NCBI GenBank assembly: GCA_036346395.1
Contig: CM070598.1
Coordinates: 8,291,517-8,355,516, forward strand
DNA from: Hsuehochloa calcarea
Taxonomy: Eukaryota; Streptophyta; Magnoliopsida; Poales; Poaceae
Direction: 5' to 3'
Length of the DNA stretch: 64,000 nucleotides
This document shows positions 1 to 12,361 of the stretch, piece by piece. Numbering within the stretch: position 1 is the first letter of the stretch; the number at the start of each line of letters is the position of its first letter. The translations under genes and the position numbers were made by a program. Under the pieces are notes generated by a model, which saw only the letters and a list, made by a program, of their open reading frames with translations, was not told the DNA's origin and searched no databases.

Positions 1-733
1 GCTAGCCACCATTAAGTAGAGAAGATAACAACAGCTCAGAAAATGGAACCTTAGGATGCCTTGCTTGCCATGCCCATCAGCTAGAGACCTTGCCGACCGG
101 GCCATGCCTATTGAGCCGAAGGTAGCAGGGTAAAAAAAAAAATCATGTTTGGGCTGAGCTGCTTGCTTTCCGGCTCTTCCAGACCAGAGACAGCGCTAAA
201 CATAATCAGATTCCGCATCAAGATAGTAGTGCTTCAAAAGAAGGCGAATATGGAAAAGTTTTAGCAGCTGGCAGTCTGGAACAAGCCAAAACCTTCCCAG
301 TTCTGTTGTACAGTTGGTTATTATAGCCACGTCGGATAAGAGAGACGTCAGAACTATAGCATCGCTGCTGCTTGGTTAGCAGGCGGGCGCGGCGGCGTGG
401 TTGCTGTGGGGCACCCAGCACGCCCGGGCGAGGCAGACGCGATGCAACGCAACAGTGACGGAGATAGTATAGGAGCATGAGGTATAAATAAATGTACCTC
501 TAGGTTTTTTTTTTTGTTGAAAAAATACATGTTATATATAGTAAGTGTATATATATATACATGTAATAAAGCTAATGATATTTGTGATTACGTGTTAGTG
601 TTAGATTGTATGTTAGCATGTACAATTGTATAGATTATGTATTATATAGAAATAGAACAATTAGTAGTGAGTTAGTCATGAGTCACTAGAACTCTATGTT
701 ATTTAAGTCCGTACCTCTATCGTGAAAATCCTA
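1..733. other. unassigned left-edge sequence
   Basis: I recognise nothing here with confidence. The minus strand of 218-478 is open for 86 codons. That stretch is Arg/Leu-rich and has a GC-rich 5' half, so it could be an exon or a captured fragment, but it shows no domain. From 480 to 730 the DNA is AT-rich with a (TA)n run near 548-560. No splice pattern or second exon supports a gene. Confidence 0.3.
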
Positions 734-2535
734 TGTAACATCATAAACATCCCAATTTTGGGAAAATATAATGAGAATAAATGTGAGAATAATTTTGCGT
801 ATGTTTATGAAAGGAAAAACTATTTTAGCATGATTTTGGACCTTTGCATAAATCAAATAGTAAATTCACTCGCAAACGACAACTTGAAAGAATTTTTGAG
901 AAAATCACAGAAACAGATAAAATCCTTTAAATTTACACAAGAATCTATACTATGTCAAGAGCCTCCACAAAAATTTCCATAAATTTTGGAGCGTGTTTGA
1001 TAGGTTTAAAATTTTGGCAAAGTCTCAGCCCTTTTTTGGAGATTCCAAATTCCATTTGAATTTCCCGCGCACCGATGGGCTGAATCTGCCGACCCAATTC
1101 GCTCACGTAGCGCAGCAGCCCACGCCAACCTCGCTCTCACCCTCTCGCTGACACACTGGGCCAACTTGCCAAAGGTTGTCTTCCACCTCTCGCTTGCGCA
1201 CGCCAGTGCATCGCCTGCTCCGCCGCTTGCCCGTGGTTCATGACCGGCGCCCACAGAATCGAGTCTCAACTGCCTCCATCACCTCCTCTAGTCTTTGCCA
1301 ATGCTATACACCCCATTGACGCACTATTTTCTCGCGCGAACAGTGGAACCTGAGAGCGTCTGCGAGTTTCTCGCACGACCGTCGATGTCTCGTCGTTATT
1401 CTCGTGCAATTATCCCAGCTACTTAAGCAATAGAGCGTGCATCGCCTTCCTCAGCTCGCCCATGTTCCATTTAACACAAAACCCGAGCTTCATTATTCCT
1501 CAGTTTCGCGGGAACACGTGCGTTGTCTCCAATGCTAATGAGTGCACCTTCTCAGCTTCGCCGCTCTGGTGAGCTTCCTCACCCATGATACATCATTTTG
1601 ACCCTTATCCATCACTCACTCGTCTCCTTTACTCAATGTAGCTCTGAGAGTCTTGTAGCACGATTGCGCTCACCTTCATCCTCAACTCCAGCGTGCACCC
1701 GATCTCGCCAACACGTCCCCATCGCTCCAGTGAGTTCAGGCTCAACCCCACCGCGTCATCATGTGTTCCATACCATATTGATGTATTTCCCCCACTTAAT
1801 GCAGATGGACTTGCCGAAAATCCAAGCGTCGCCACCATCTTCCTCTCTCACACCGCCGCCACTATTTTTGTTCTCCTTTGAATCCGATGAGTCTTGGACC
1901 GATTCCTTGCGTCTACACCATCTCTAGCACCTCAGTGAGCTAACGCGACACTCCTTGTAGCTTTTCCATTGTTGTGATGAGCTGTCGCCTGAACCTCCTT
2001 CGCGCTGCCACTGCTCGTCGTCGACAAGCCACCTCAACCCTTCCCCGACCTCATCTTCTTCACCCTCGTGTTATGGTGAGTCACTGCTCCTCATGCACGC
2101 ATCATTTTACCACGGGTGAGTCCCTAGCGCCCACTCCTCCTTAGCCACCCGTGGCGCTACCGTGGTTCCAAGCCGCCGGCTCGCCTCTGGTGACCCTAGG
2201 CCCCCGTGCCTGGTTCATTAGCATCGCTTGGACTCGCTGGGTCCAGTGCGTTACTCCTTTAGCTCGGAGGATGCCTCCTACGCGAAGTACATCGCGGACT
2301 AGAGGCATTCCGTCGCTCCTCGCTGCCGTAATGCCTCATCCGACCATCTCTATCGCCACCACCACCTATAGCTTCGCCTTGCTTCCCTCTTTCTATATCA
2401 CCGCTCAACGTCACCCCGGCGAGCTCATGAAGCCTTCAGCTGCGAGCAGCTCTACTCTCCTTCCTTCTCTCTCTCTCTAATGGTGGGACCCACTTGCATT
2501 TAGGATTTAGTTAACACTAAATGACAGTGGTTAAG

Positions 2536-4493
2536 TGTGGATATCATGAGGATATACTCCAGATCTTAGGATGATGTGACAATTGGCAATGACGTTAACG
2601 GTTTGTCATTTAATGAGTTTTCGGCAAAAAAAGATCTGTTAAAGCGACCGGTCGACCGGCCAGGAGGCCGGTCGCCGATTCATGGCGACCCGACCGCCCA
2701 TAGGGGGCGGTCGGACCGGCAAGTTATCAGAGGTGATATTTTGAGCTGGGCCAGAAATAGAGGGTGCAGGCAAGAGAGGGGAGTCTATTGCACTTGGTCT
2801 CATGATTTTTGGAGTCTCCAGTCAAAAGTTATTCGTGATATAAAATTCCAGTAGGGTTTGGGATTTCAGGGGCCAAATTTTGGCTAAGTCTCATCCGTGA
2901 TCGACCGGCCAACCGTGGCGGTCGATCGGGCCGTAAAGGGCGATCGACCGCCTTGGATCGACCGATTGTCACTTGTTAAATCGCCGTCGTGGCGGCGAAG
3001 TTCGGTTGTTAGTTCAAAGTCATGAGTTTCAGTGCATATGTGTTGCATGATGCATGTTTTGACTAACGTGGGTCAAGTTTTGAAGAATTTGTTCCTGGAT
3101 TTGATTTGCTTGTCTATTGTTGTGCAGGTTGCTTGGTGGTCAACGACGAGGATGATCGGGACTAGGCTTGGAGAGCTGAGGTCCAGAACGATCGATAATA
3201 CCGGGTGAGGTCAATGAACTCAAGTATGGTGCAGAATGGACAAAGAGGACCGAACGGACAGTTCGGTGTGACTGGTTTGATCAAGCGACGCGGGAGTCGG
3301 TGCAAGTGCCATGGTGGTTTCGGTGGGAGCCGGATGCGAGAGACTTGCCAACATGGAGAGAGCCGTTGATCAACCTATACGTGGCGGAGCAGGCGAAGTG
3401 CTTCGCGCAGATGGACTCGGTCTTCGGAGAAGGACCGAGAAGGGGTATTTTGGTAATCTTACCAAATACCACCTTGGTGACCTTTTGCCAACCCGCGGCG
3501 CAAGACGATGCAAAGAGAAGCGATTTAGGTCAAGAGATGTTGAAGACGACGCTTTAAAATGTCTGCGTGTGTGACCCGTTTGTGTTGGGCCTTAATGGGA
3601 TCCCATTTAAGTTAATTTTCTAGAAGATCTAAACCTCCACTATAAATAGAGGAGGGAGGTGGCTGCACCCCCTCAACCCTTTCATTATTGTTGAAACCCT
3701 AGTTTTGTTTAGGGAGAGGATTAGTGGAGGTTAGGGTTCTAGAGAGTTTTGACTTGATTTCGTGCTCTTGGATTGAGCTTTGTCCTCTATTGATGGAGTG
3801 GCTGTAAACCCAAACCCTATCAAATCAATCCAAGGAAAGTTTGCTCAAAGATGTGTCTCTTTGCCTTCTTTATCTCTATTTGGTGATTTTGAGTCTTTTC
3901 TTAATTCATGAGTCCTTGATTGATTTCTTCATGTGATCTAGTTTGCTGTGACATGTGGGAACACATCTAGGATCATCTTGATCATCAATCACCCACGAGC
4001 AAGTTTTTGGATCTAGTTTTCGTTTTGACTCGGTTTTGAACCATCCTCCTCTCAAATGAAAAAATGTCGTAACTTTTCCAAGGATCTTCATGATTTTCTA
4101 TTGGAATAGGTTCCTGACATCCTAGAGAAGGTGTGTTCCAAGTTTCATCAAGTTTGGAGTTGTAGATCAAAAGTTACATCTATTTGCAACTTTATTTTTC
4201 AGACTAATTTTACTGTTCATCAGACTGGAGGTCAGACCGCCCAATGTGACCCGTTCGACCGCCATTAACACAGAGGTCAGACCGCCCAACACTTAGAATT
4301 TTAGCCCATGTTGATTTTGGTTGTTTTGCTTCGGGGTTTAGATTGGATTCAATACTAGTCTTCCACTGTACTGGTATATTGATCTTCATAGCTTCCATAG
4401 CTATTGGAGTGAAATTTGTATTGAATCTCATCTTGGTTGAAAAAGTGAGCGTGCTCCTATTCACCCCCCTCTAGTCACATTTTCGATCCAACA
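2536..4493 (+). mobile_element. solo LTR, 1.96 kb, with 5-bp TSD TTAAG
   Basis: The element begins TGTGGATATC and ends GATCCAACA (TG...CA). It is flanked by an exact 5-bp duplication, TTAAG, at 2531-2535 and 4494-4498. Its first ~200 bp and last ~300 bp resemble the ends of the Copia-like LTRs at 7365-7815 and 11919-12361, including the terminal 'cctattcaccccc' block. About 1.5 kb of extra sequence lies between. No primer-binding site or internal domain is present, so this is a solo LTR left by LTR-LTR recombination. It carries palindromic GGTCnGACC-type motifs near 2645-2720 and 4230-4290. Confidence 0.85.
3641..3648 (+). promoter_or_regulatory. TATA box of the LTR promoter
   Basis: TATAAATA sits within the solo LTR 2536-4493. 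It is followed by a short GA-rich leader and 'gaaaccctagttttg', typical of a plant LTR transcription start region. It could still drive readthrough to the right. Confidence 0.5.
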
Positions 4494-7364
4494 TTAAGTG
4501 TAATGGGTCCATGACATGTGGGACCAGATGAAAAGTTAAAAGAAATGTAATTCAAATCGCATTTAGAGTATGTGTCACTGACATGTGGGACCGCCTTTGT
4601 TTATAAATAAAAATCCAGAAGATAAAACTATGACTCACTAACAAGTAGGACCCACATGTAAGTTAATAAAATTCAAAAAAAAAGAGAAAGCCGCTTTTAG
4701 CTCAGAGAAAAATACACTTTCTTGGTTGAAAAGTGTAAACCTCAGAAGAACTTAAGGGAGAATATGCTTTCTATGTTAGAAAGCGTAACCCTCAGAAAAT
4801 ACACTTTCGACGTCACTTTATGGAATTTCAAAACCAAAGTAAATTAAAATGTTAATAACTTTTGCATATGACCACCAAATTAAATGGATTTTTTATTTCT
4901 AAATTCATAAAAAATCATGCTCTATCTGAATATACAAAAATATTTGGACTTTGTTGCGGTTGAAATTATTTTTCTATATTTAATTTGCTATAGGCTCTTT
5001 TGAATAGACGTCGATACATCGAACTAAATTTACGACGATCCTTCATCCTCTTATTCAGAGAAACCTGAGCAAGGCAAGCATCTCCTTTGACTATGTTGAT
5101 CGTACTATTTTAATTATTATACTTATTTTTGCAAAATATATTATGCATGTGTGTACATGTCGGGACCCAAAATACGATTCAAGAACCCTATGTGTATTCT
5201 GAACTAGTCTCAGATAGTAGTTAGCTCACACATGAAATAGTGATAAAATACCACCTATTTATTCGATTTAACTAAAAAGATCTTAAAATAACAAATAGTA
5301 ATAATAACTGGACCTTATGGTCAATGTTTACTTAACTTGCTACCCAGGGCTAAAGTAACAAATAAACTCTTGCAGCGGAACGAAAAATCTTAGAAATGCC
5401 AATCAACATGCCTAGAGACAATTGAGTGGAAAACACATCCTAATCTGCAAAACCTTCATGGTACTCCTGGGCGAAGAACTCTTAAGCAGCTTGATATTCT
5501 TCAACTGAAAAACAATAGCGTAAAACCGTGAGTACATAAAGCACTCAGCAAGTCGTGGGGAAATGTATGCAAATAGTATTCATACCAGGCTTGAACAAAG
5601 GTTAGTTGAATGGTTCTTTTGCATAAAGCAGCATTGACGATAAATACAATAAATATATTAAAATGCGTAATTGAAAAGAATAATAATTAAATAAACAATT
5701 ACTTTGAAATAACTAGTGAACTCCCCATTCACTTTCCAAGACAAAACCATCAAGTGAATTACCCATTCACCAAATGAACATTATATTCATCAAGTGAACT
5801 TCCCATTCACACTCCGACACATTTTATGAAGAAACTGTACCTCTCGTGTGAAATCCCCGAGCACGTCCATAGCCGCGGACACGGCTATTCAAATAGTTTT
5901 TAACACTGCAGAGATTATACAGCTTTTCCCACAAGAGATTAATCAACTCAAAGAGTCTGACCACACCTTCTTAGGTGTGCGACTTAAACGATCATCACAA
6001 GGCTTTTACAAAGCTCCTTCTTACCCCAATTCTGACCGCTAAGGTTTCAACACTGAATATCTTTCTGACCAAACAGGGGCCCCTTCTTGCACCATCGTGA
6101 GTATATGTCTATCCCGCAGCTCATGCTTCCAAGACAGAATTGAAATTAAGACATTGCTAATTAGTTAGCCAGGTCCCGCCCATACAGGACATGTGGTTAT
6201 ACGGTTAAGGCCTAGTTCAATGACGCATAAGATTAAGTGCTTGACAAGTTACTCAGACGAGTCTACCACAAACCTATAAAGTGCTAATTGCACCCCCTTT
6301 ACTACACGATCACTCGCCCGAGGCAGAGATCATTTTGTTCAAATAAGACCCGTGACATACCCCCATTATGGTACACAAATTTTAACAACAGTAGCTAACC
6401 ATCACGATTCTATATTTCATTAAGTCAAGATTAATCATTATGACACATGTGATAATGAACCCATCGTAACTAATCTTGACTAAGCATCTGTACGATACCT
6501 ATGTTGGTGATACAAATATGTCCAAATAAAATTAACCATACTAGGGTGACAAATGATTCATGGCATTCAGATATTCAATAGAGCTATAATGACAACATGT
6601 GATAACTAACCCCAAAACTATTGATATAAAGATAGCATGCAATTGGTATAAAACAATATACTTTTGAAATCATAGGTTCAATATGATCAAAGGACCACGA
6701 CTTAACTTAGAATAAATCTTGGAATTGGTCTTAATCTTGGTGCACTCCTCCTTGCTCAAAATTCCCGAGGAATCAATGTGTACTCGCCAAAAACTAAATA
6801 AAATAAATAAATATAAAACAGAGATAAAACCAACTCCAAAAATTAAATAAAAAATTAGGAAAATAGAGCTTGAATTTAGTTGAATTTAGAAATTTGAATG
6901 AGCTCAATCGGAGTTCGGATGAAGAAGGCTTCTGGAAGATTAAAATCACATGAAATTATGAAATTCATAATTCATAGATTTACTGGAATTGTTTTTCTAA
7001 AAGAAAAACCAATTATTGCGCCAACTCACATCAGCGGAGAGATTTCAGTCGAAAAGAAAAAGAAAAAGGAAATCGAAAATCTCCTGACATGTGGGACCCA
7101 CACATCATTGAGATGGCTCACATAGACTGGGTTCACCAAGACTTGTGATCGGGATTTGGATCTGGCTTACACGCGGGTGCTGAGGTGGCTACCATGCAAG
7201 GGACACATGGTAAAGGAGGTGACATGGCGCTAAGGTGGACAACACGGTGGCTCGCCGGCGGTCAAAGCTCCGGACCTGAGGGTTGCCGGCGACTGGCGGC
7301 TCCCCAGCGAGGGCGAAGGCGCGCAAAGTGAAGAGGGCACTACGGGGAACTCGGTGACGCGGTC

Positions 7365-7815
7365 TGTGGATATCGTGAGGATATGTGCACGATCTCAGGA
7401 TGATGAGTCAATTGGCAATGACTTTGTTGGTTTGCAAAATCTCGCGTTTTCGGGGTTTGCTTCATGCTGTCAGACCACAGGCGGTCTGATCGGCGTTGTG
7501 GGGCGGTCAGACCGCCCGTGGAGAGGTCGGACCGGCTTTAGTTGCCGGTCAGACCGCTGGTTGAACGTCGGTCAGACCGCCCTTGGTAGCCGGTCAGACC
7601 GCCTGTGCCCAGATCTGCCTTTTGAGTTTAAGTCTCCACTTTTGTGTCGTGTGGTTGTCGGGGTTATCGAATTCAGCACAAGGCTTCCGCTGTGCACCTA
7701 CTGATCTTCTTAGCTTTCATAGCTAAAGGAGTAAAGTTCGTGTTGAATTTGATTTAGGCGAGAAAGTTGAGAAAGCGCCTATTCACCCCCCCTTAGTCGC
7801 CTTTCCGGTCCTACA
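7365..7815 (+). repeat. 5' LTR of the Copia-like element
   Basis: This 451-bp LTR starts TGTGGATATC and ends GGTCCTACA. It contains about five palindromic GGTCAGACCG-type motifs at 7480-7610. Outside two blocks it is nearly identical to the 3' LTR. Confidence 0.9.
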
Positions 7816-7817
7816 AG

Positions 7818-7830
7818 TGGTATCAGAGCC
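7818..7830 (+). other. primer-binding site (tRNA-iMet)
   Basis: TGGTATCAGAGCC lies two bases after the 5' LTR. This is the standard complement of the plant initiator tRNA-Met 3' end used by Copia elements. Confidence 0.9.
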
Positions 7831-7870
7831 GGTTAGCTCTTCTCATAGATCTTAACCGGTCTTTGGAGCC

Positions 7871-8826
7871 ATGGCGATGATGATATTCAATCGCACCACA
7901 TGTTTTTGATGGAGTTGATTTTGCTTATTGGAAGGCCGAATGCAGCCTACATCGAGACTCAAGGGCACGCAATTTGGCTTAAGGTGAAAAACCCTTATGT
8001 CGTGCCACCGATGACAATTTGATCACCCGGATGTGGAGAACAACGGCGTAGGCTCGGAATTTTTGATTCAAGGTCTTAGTCGATCGGAGTTTGAGCGTGT
8101 CGCTCATTTTTTGTCTGCTCATGAGATCCGCGGACTCTTTGTGATTATCACGAGGGGTCCATCTGCGATCAAGGAAGTGAGACAGAACCACTAAAGAAAG
8201 CATACCCAAGATCAAGCAAAGACACGTGAATCTTTAGATGAGTGTGGGGAGATTTTCTAAAATTCTTCATGATCTCCGTATTTGTTGATCTTGTATTTTC
8301 TGAGTCTGAGAATGCACGCCAGCTTTTGAGTGCTTTGGATGTGAAGGTCTGGGGGATGAAGATCACTGCCATAAATGACAACACTGTCATGAGTGAGCTT
8401 ACCATGGATAAGCTTTACTCGAGGTTGAAGACGCATGAGATTGGTTTCATCTCGCCTCTCCCACGATAAAGGCCGATGGCTTTAGTGATCGACAAATCTA
8501 AGGGTAGATATTCTGATTCTTTTGATGTTAGCTCATCTGGCTTTTCCTTGTCTGCTTTGCATTCTTTGAGCGATGAGCAACTTGAGAGACTACCTGAAGA
8601 TGATTTAGCCCTCCTATCCACCAAATTCACGAGAGCTTACAACAATGTGAGGAGTAGGAGGAGAGGTGGACCTATCACATGCTTTGAATGTGGTGAGCCA
8701 AACCACATTCGCTCTAGATGCCCCAAGCTGAAGGGCAAGGAGGAGAAGGAGTCACAAAGGCATCCTCAAGCGAGGATGCTAAGACCAAGAAGACAAACTA
8801 TCGCAAGTTTGTCACCGAGTCCTTGA
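7871..8826 (+). pseudogene. decayed gag (UBN2/DUF4219-like) with CCHC zinc knuckle
   Basis: From the ATG at 7871 the frame reads a short 'FDGVDFAYWKAEC'-type start, as in Copia gag proteins of the DUF4219/UBN2 class. The N-terminal half is then broken by several stops and frameshifts up to about 8260. A gag-like middle follows (8242-8469), then an open 116-codon segment (8476-8826). That segment ends in a zinc knuckle, C-x2-C-x4-H-x4-C (CFECGEPNHIRSRC), near 8681-8722. As it stands it cannot make a full gag protein. In this family gag packages the element RNA into virus-like particles in the cytoplasm. The assignment to Copia gag rests on the knuckle, the position after the PBS and the N-terminal motif. 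Confidence 0.7.
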
Positions 8827-9046
8827 AGCTCTAGAGGATGTGAGCATGGATGATGTGGACTCGGAGGCGGAGGACTACGTAGTGACTCCGTGGCAAGAAG
8901 AAGGCACGTGATGTCACAGCATGTGCTTCATGGCTAAGAACGACCACGACAATGACTCCTCCAACAAATGAGGATCCTTTTAGTGATCCCGATGAGGTAT
9001 GCCCTTCACTTCGACATGAAAAGGGCTTTGGTGCTTCTGAACAAAA

Positions 9047-10189
9047 ATGCATAAGCAAGTTAAATTGATTAAGAAACATGATACTATGATTGATAATTTG
9101 AACCTAGAAGTGGTTAGGCTCAAATCCATTAATCCTGATGATTTCTGTGATTCATGCTCTAGCTTGCTTAATGAATTGTCAAGCTTAAATTATGCTCATT
9201 CCTCTGTTGAAAAACAATTGGAAAATGCTCTTGTCGAACTAGAAGCTCTCAAGTCTAGTTCTGTTTGCATGGATGCCATTCCGCTTGGTGTGACTACCTT
9301 GGATGCTATTCCTTTAACTTGCTCAAATTGTGCTTTGCTAGAATTAAAACTGGATAGCTCTTTAAAAGAATTGCATAAATTTGATGCTAGTCACACTTGC
9401 TCTCATTGTAAGAGCAATAGGATTAAAATGCAAGAGTTGACCGAAATGGTCGTTTACTCTAGAGCTGCATCATGTGAAAATTGTCATAAGCTTACAATTG
9501 AGATTGAAGCTTTAAACAAGACGCTTGAAGAGAAAGCTAAAATTGAAAGATCCATGTCTCTTACTGCTTCCAAGAAAGTCATTAATTCTTCCTCTTGTAT
9601 GTTGCATGCTGAAGTTGAAACTGTTATTGGTAAGATACAAGAGGCTTTTAGAGTCAAATTTAAGGAGCGGTTGAATAGGATTGGAGAGTCCTATTGTGTG
9701 TCTTATGAAGCTCTCAAAGTGGAAGTGGATCTTCTTAAGAGCAAACATGTTGAGGTAATCAATTCTGAAAAGTGCTCTAATTGTGGAGTTTTGGCAAAAG
9801 AGAATGATTATCTCAAAATGACTCTTGAGAAGGTTTCTAGTGGGAAAAAGAAACTCAACTTGATTCTAGACCAATCCAAGGTGAGTGTGAAAAGCAGTGG
9901 CCTAGGTTTTAAGTCCCTAGAGTTTTCCAAGAATCTCCCACCAAAGATTGCTAGAGCTGTGAAAAGTGGTTCAGTTGAGCAAGAACCTCCTATGACTTCA
10001 AAGGGTGTTTTTAAATCTGCAGGTTCTGCTCAAACTATTTCTAGCATGAAAGGTGCTTCTGTTTCACCTGTACGGACCCCTCAAAAGGTCAAGTACCATT
10101 GCACCTTCTGCAAGAAAGAGGGCCACACTGTTGAGTTTTGCTTTCGGAGAGCAAAAATTGAGAGGAAAGAGAGAATGAGCACTTTGTGA
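9047..10189 (+). CDS. coiled-coil protein with C-terminal CCHC knuckle (element-encoded, gag extension)
   Basis: An open frame of 380 codons lies inside the Copia-like element. Residues 1-290 are rich in Leu/Lys/Glu with heptad-like spacing, so they are probably coiled coil. They are interrupted by repeated C-x2-C pairs (CDSC, CSNC, CSHC, CENC, CSNC), spaced roughly 35-90 residues apart. Near residues 350-362 is a retroviral-type knuckle, C-x2-C-x4-H-x4-C (CTFCKKEGHTVEFC). The frame probably continued past the stop at 10187-10189, because 'RPRFVENFVDSSGG' and a Gly/Arg/Phe-rich tail can be read to about 10546. Such coiled-coil/zinc-knuckle extensions occur between gag and pol in many grass Copia elements, but no pol follows here. 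The true start may lie upstream through a frameshift. Its role is probably RNA binding or particle assembly, which is inference. Confidence 0.6.
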   Translation: MHKQVKLIKKHDTMIDNLNLEVVRLKSINPDDFCDSCSSLLNELSSLNYAHSSVEKQLENALVELEALKSSSVCMDAIPLGVTTLDAIPLTCSNCALLELKLDSSLKELHKFDASHTCSHCKSNRIKMQELTEMVVYSRAASCENCHKLTIEIEALNKTLEEKAKIERSMSLTASKKVINSSSCMLHAEVETVIGKIQEAFRVKFKERLNRIGESYCVSYEALKVEVDLLKSKHVEVINSEKCSNCGVLAKENDYLKMTLEKVSSGKKKLNLILDQSKVSVKSSGLGFKSLEFSKNLPPKIARAVKSGSVEQEPPMTSKGVFKSAGSAQTISSMKGASVSPVRTPQKVKYHCTFCKKEGHTVEFCFRRAKIERKERMSTL

Positions 10190-10546
10190 TCCATTAGAGG
10201 AGTCTCTTCTTCAGCTGTAGTCTCTAGAGCCAGGCAGCCTATTTAGCGTACCACATATAGGCCTAGGTTTGTAGAGAATTTTGTTGACTCCTCTGGTGGG
10301 TCCAGGCAGCAGTTTGGCTTTGGATATCGTGAGGATAGACCACGGGTAGCACCTAGACAGGAGGAGTATCGGTCTTTTGGTAGATCGTTTTGGAGAGGTC
10401 CAGGTGGTTCTCATGGGCATTCTTATGATTTTGTGCCTAATCATCTTTCTGCTGCTTCTTTTGCTATTCCCAGGCATCGTCCATCTCAGTACTGGACACC
10501 TAGATCTTTTATCTCAAATCCCAGTACTGAGGCATGGATGTTTTGA

Positions 10547-11904
10547 GGGAATTTTGCTTCTTTTTGCATTCATTGTGTTATAATGTATTTTTATTTCAAA
10601 TGTCTTGCATTGCATAATAAAACTTGTGGAGCTTTGATTATTATCCTTGTATGGCTTGATTTCATACTCTATACCTTGTCATATCAAGTGATAGTCTGCT
10701 AGACTTCTTTTATGGCTCTTCGTGTTTTGGCTTAGCTTTCTCCTTGCTAGCTTTATATCTGTGAGCAATTTGAATCAAATCATGTCTTGTTGGATCTTGT
10801 GACTAGTTTTGCTCTAGTGATCCTCTTATGATTCTTGCCATGTATAATAGGTTGAATTGAGTCTTGAACTTATTTTGAGATGAAAAATGAGCTTTTTATC
10901 TTCTTAAGTCAAGCATATGAAAATGAGATTTTCGTGCGAAAAAGCGATCTCACCAATCCTTTCTCATGAGACGGCTTGCCATTGCACTAGGCATGAACTC
11001 GGGGAGTTTTGGATGACCTAGATCATTCTTTTAAGCTTATCGCTTGAGATGGTCGCGGCAAGACTTGAGATCTAGCACGTTGAAAAGTCTTTTTAGAGAA
11101 TGCTCAAAATGCTAAGTGCTTGAGTTTTGCTTCAAAAGAATACTTTTAATGCTCAAAATGCCTCAGTTCTTGTTTTGAGTCTCTTTTTACTTATAGACAT
11201 GGCTTGACTCATTTTTGGTTGCTTTTAGTGAATCTATGATATGGAGCAACCTTTCATGATTTTAATTCTGTTAATCTCAGATTGCTGCTATTTTGGTTTT
11301 AGCTTTGCAGTACATGTTTTGCCATGATTGAATATAGCTTCTTCACCTTATATGGCTTGGTATAATTCTTGTACTGTCTACTTCGATAATGGTCATGGCT
11401 CCTTTTACTAAATTTCAAATAAAGTCAGTTCTTCATGCTCTTTCTTTTCCCTTGCATCTTGATGAATTCATTGTCAAAGGGGGAGAAGGATTGAAGAAAA
11501 TGCTGTTTTGGAGCTTTTGGTTTACATAAGGTTTCTACATCAAAGAACACACATAAAAAAATGAACTTTTTGAAAATTTGTGATCACAGTGAGTTGAGTC
11601 TCTGGGTTTTATTGCCTTTTTCTGATCTTAATTGTAATTGAAGAAGACTCACAATGATCAAAGGTCAACTAGAACATTTTGTCTTTCATATGGACCTAAG
11701 TGAGATTTTTGGCTACTTTCTGGAAATTGAATCCTTTTGTGCTTTCATTGCCTTATCTCACTTGCCTATACTATTCTGAAGCCAGCTTGGTCGGTTCCTA
11801 CGCTTTTTCTTGCTTATGGACCAAGTTGTGCCTTTATGCGAAAACGACGATTTTTACTTTTCATTTCGAAAAACCACATTTTCTGGGAAATTGCCAATGT
11901 GTTC
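10547..11904 (+). other. non-coding 3' internal region of the Copia-like element
   Basis: This is 1.36 kb of T-rich DNA between the coiled-coil ORF and the 3' LTR. No pol domain or long ORF is present where pol should be. A purine tract 'aaagggggagaagga' occurs at 11476-11490, well before the LTR. It may be a relic second polypurine tract. Confidence 0.6.
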
Positions 11905-11918
11905 ATCAAGGGAGAGAT
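11905..11918 (+). other. polypurine tract
   Basis: 'catcaagggagaga(t)' lies immediately upstream of the 3' LTR start TGTGG at 11919. This is the expected site of plus-strand priming. Confidence 0.6.
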
Positions 11919-12361
11919 TGTGGATATCGTGAGGATATGTGCACGATCTCACGATGATGAGTCAATTGGCAATGACTTTGTTGGTTTGCAAAATCTCGCG
12001 TTTTCGGGGTTTGCTTCATCTTTGTCGGACAAAGGATCGATCGGCGTTGGGGCGGTCGATCGCCGTGGAGAATCGGACGGCTTTAGTTGCCGGTCAGACC
12101 GCTGGTTGAACGTCGGTCAGACCGCCCTTGGTAGCCGGTCAGACCGCCTGTGCCCAGATCTGCCTTTTGAGTTTAAGTCTCCACTTTTGTGTCGTGTGGT
12201 TGTTGGGGTTATCGAACCAAAGACAAGGCTTCATTGTGCACCTCATCGATCTTCTTAGCTTTCATAGCTAAAGGAGTAAAGTTCGTGTTGAATTTGATTT
12301 AGACGAGAAAGTTGAGAAAGCGCCTATTCACCCCCCCCTTAGTCGCCTTTCCGGTCCTACA
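11919..12361 (+). repeat. 3' LTR of the Copia-like element
   Basis: This 443-bp LTR has the same ends as 7365-7815. It differs mainly in two blocks, about 12018-12080 (the palindrome region) and 12216-12248. Elsewhere only a few single changes were seen. Confidence 0.9.

Larger units (their letters stand above)
7365..12361 (+). mobile_element. complete non-autonomous Copia-like LTR retrotransposon, TSD CGGTC
   Basis: Two LTRs (7365-7815 and 11919-12361) flank a 4.1 kb internal region. An exact 5-bp duplication, CGGTC, lies at 7360-7364 and 12362-12366. A tRNA-Met primer-binding site directly follows the 5' LTR and a purine tract precedes the 3' LTR. The internal region encodes a decayed gag with a CCHC knuckle and a long coiled-coil/CCHC ORF. 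I found no protease, integrase, reverse transcriptase or RNase H. The element therefore depended on another element for mobility. It landed inside the minus-strand LTR 5158-13252. Confidence 0.9.
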
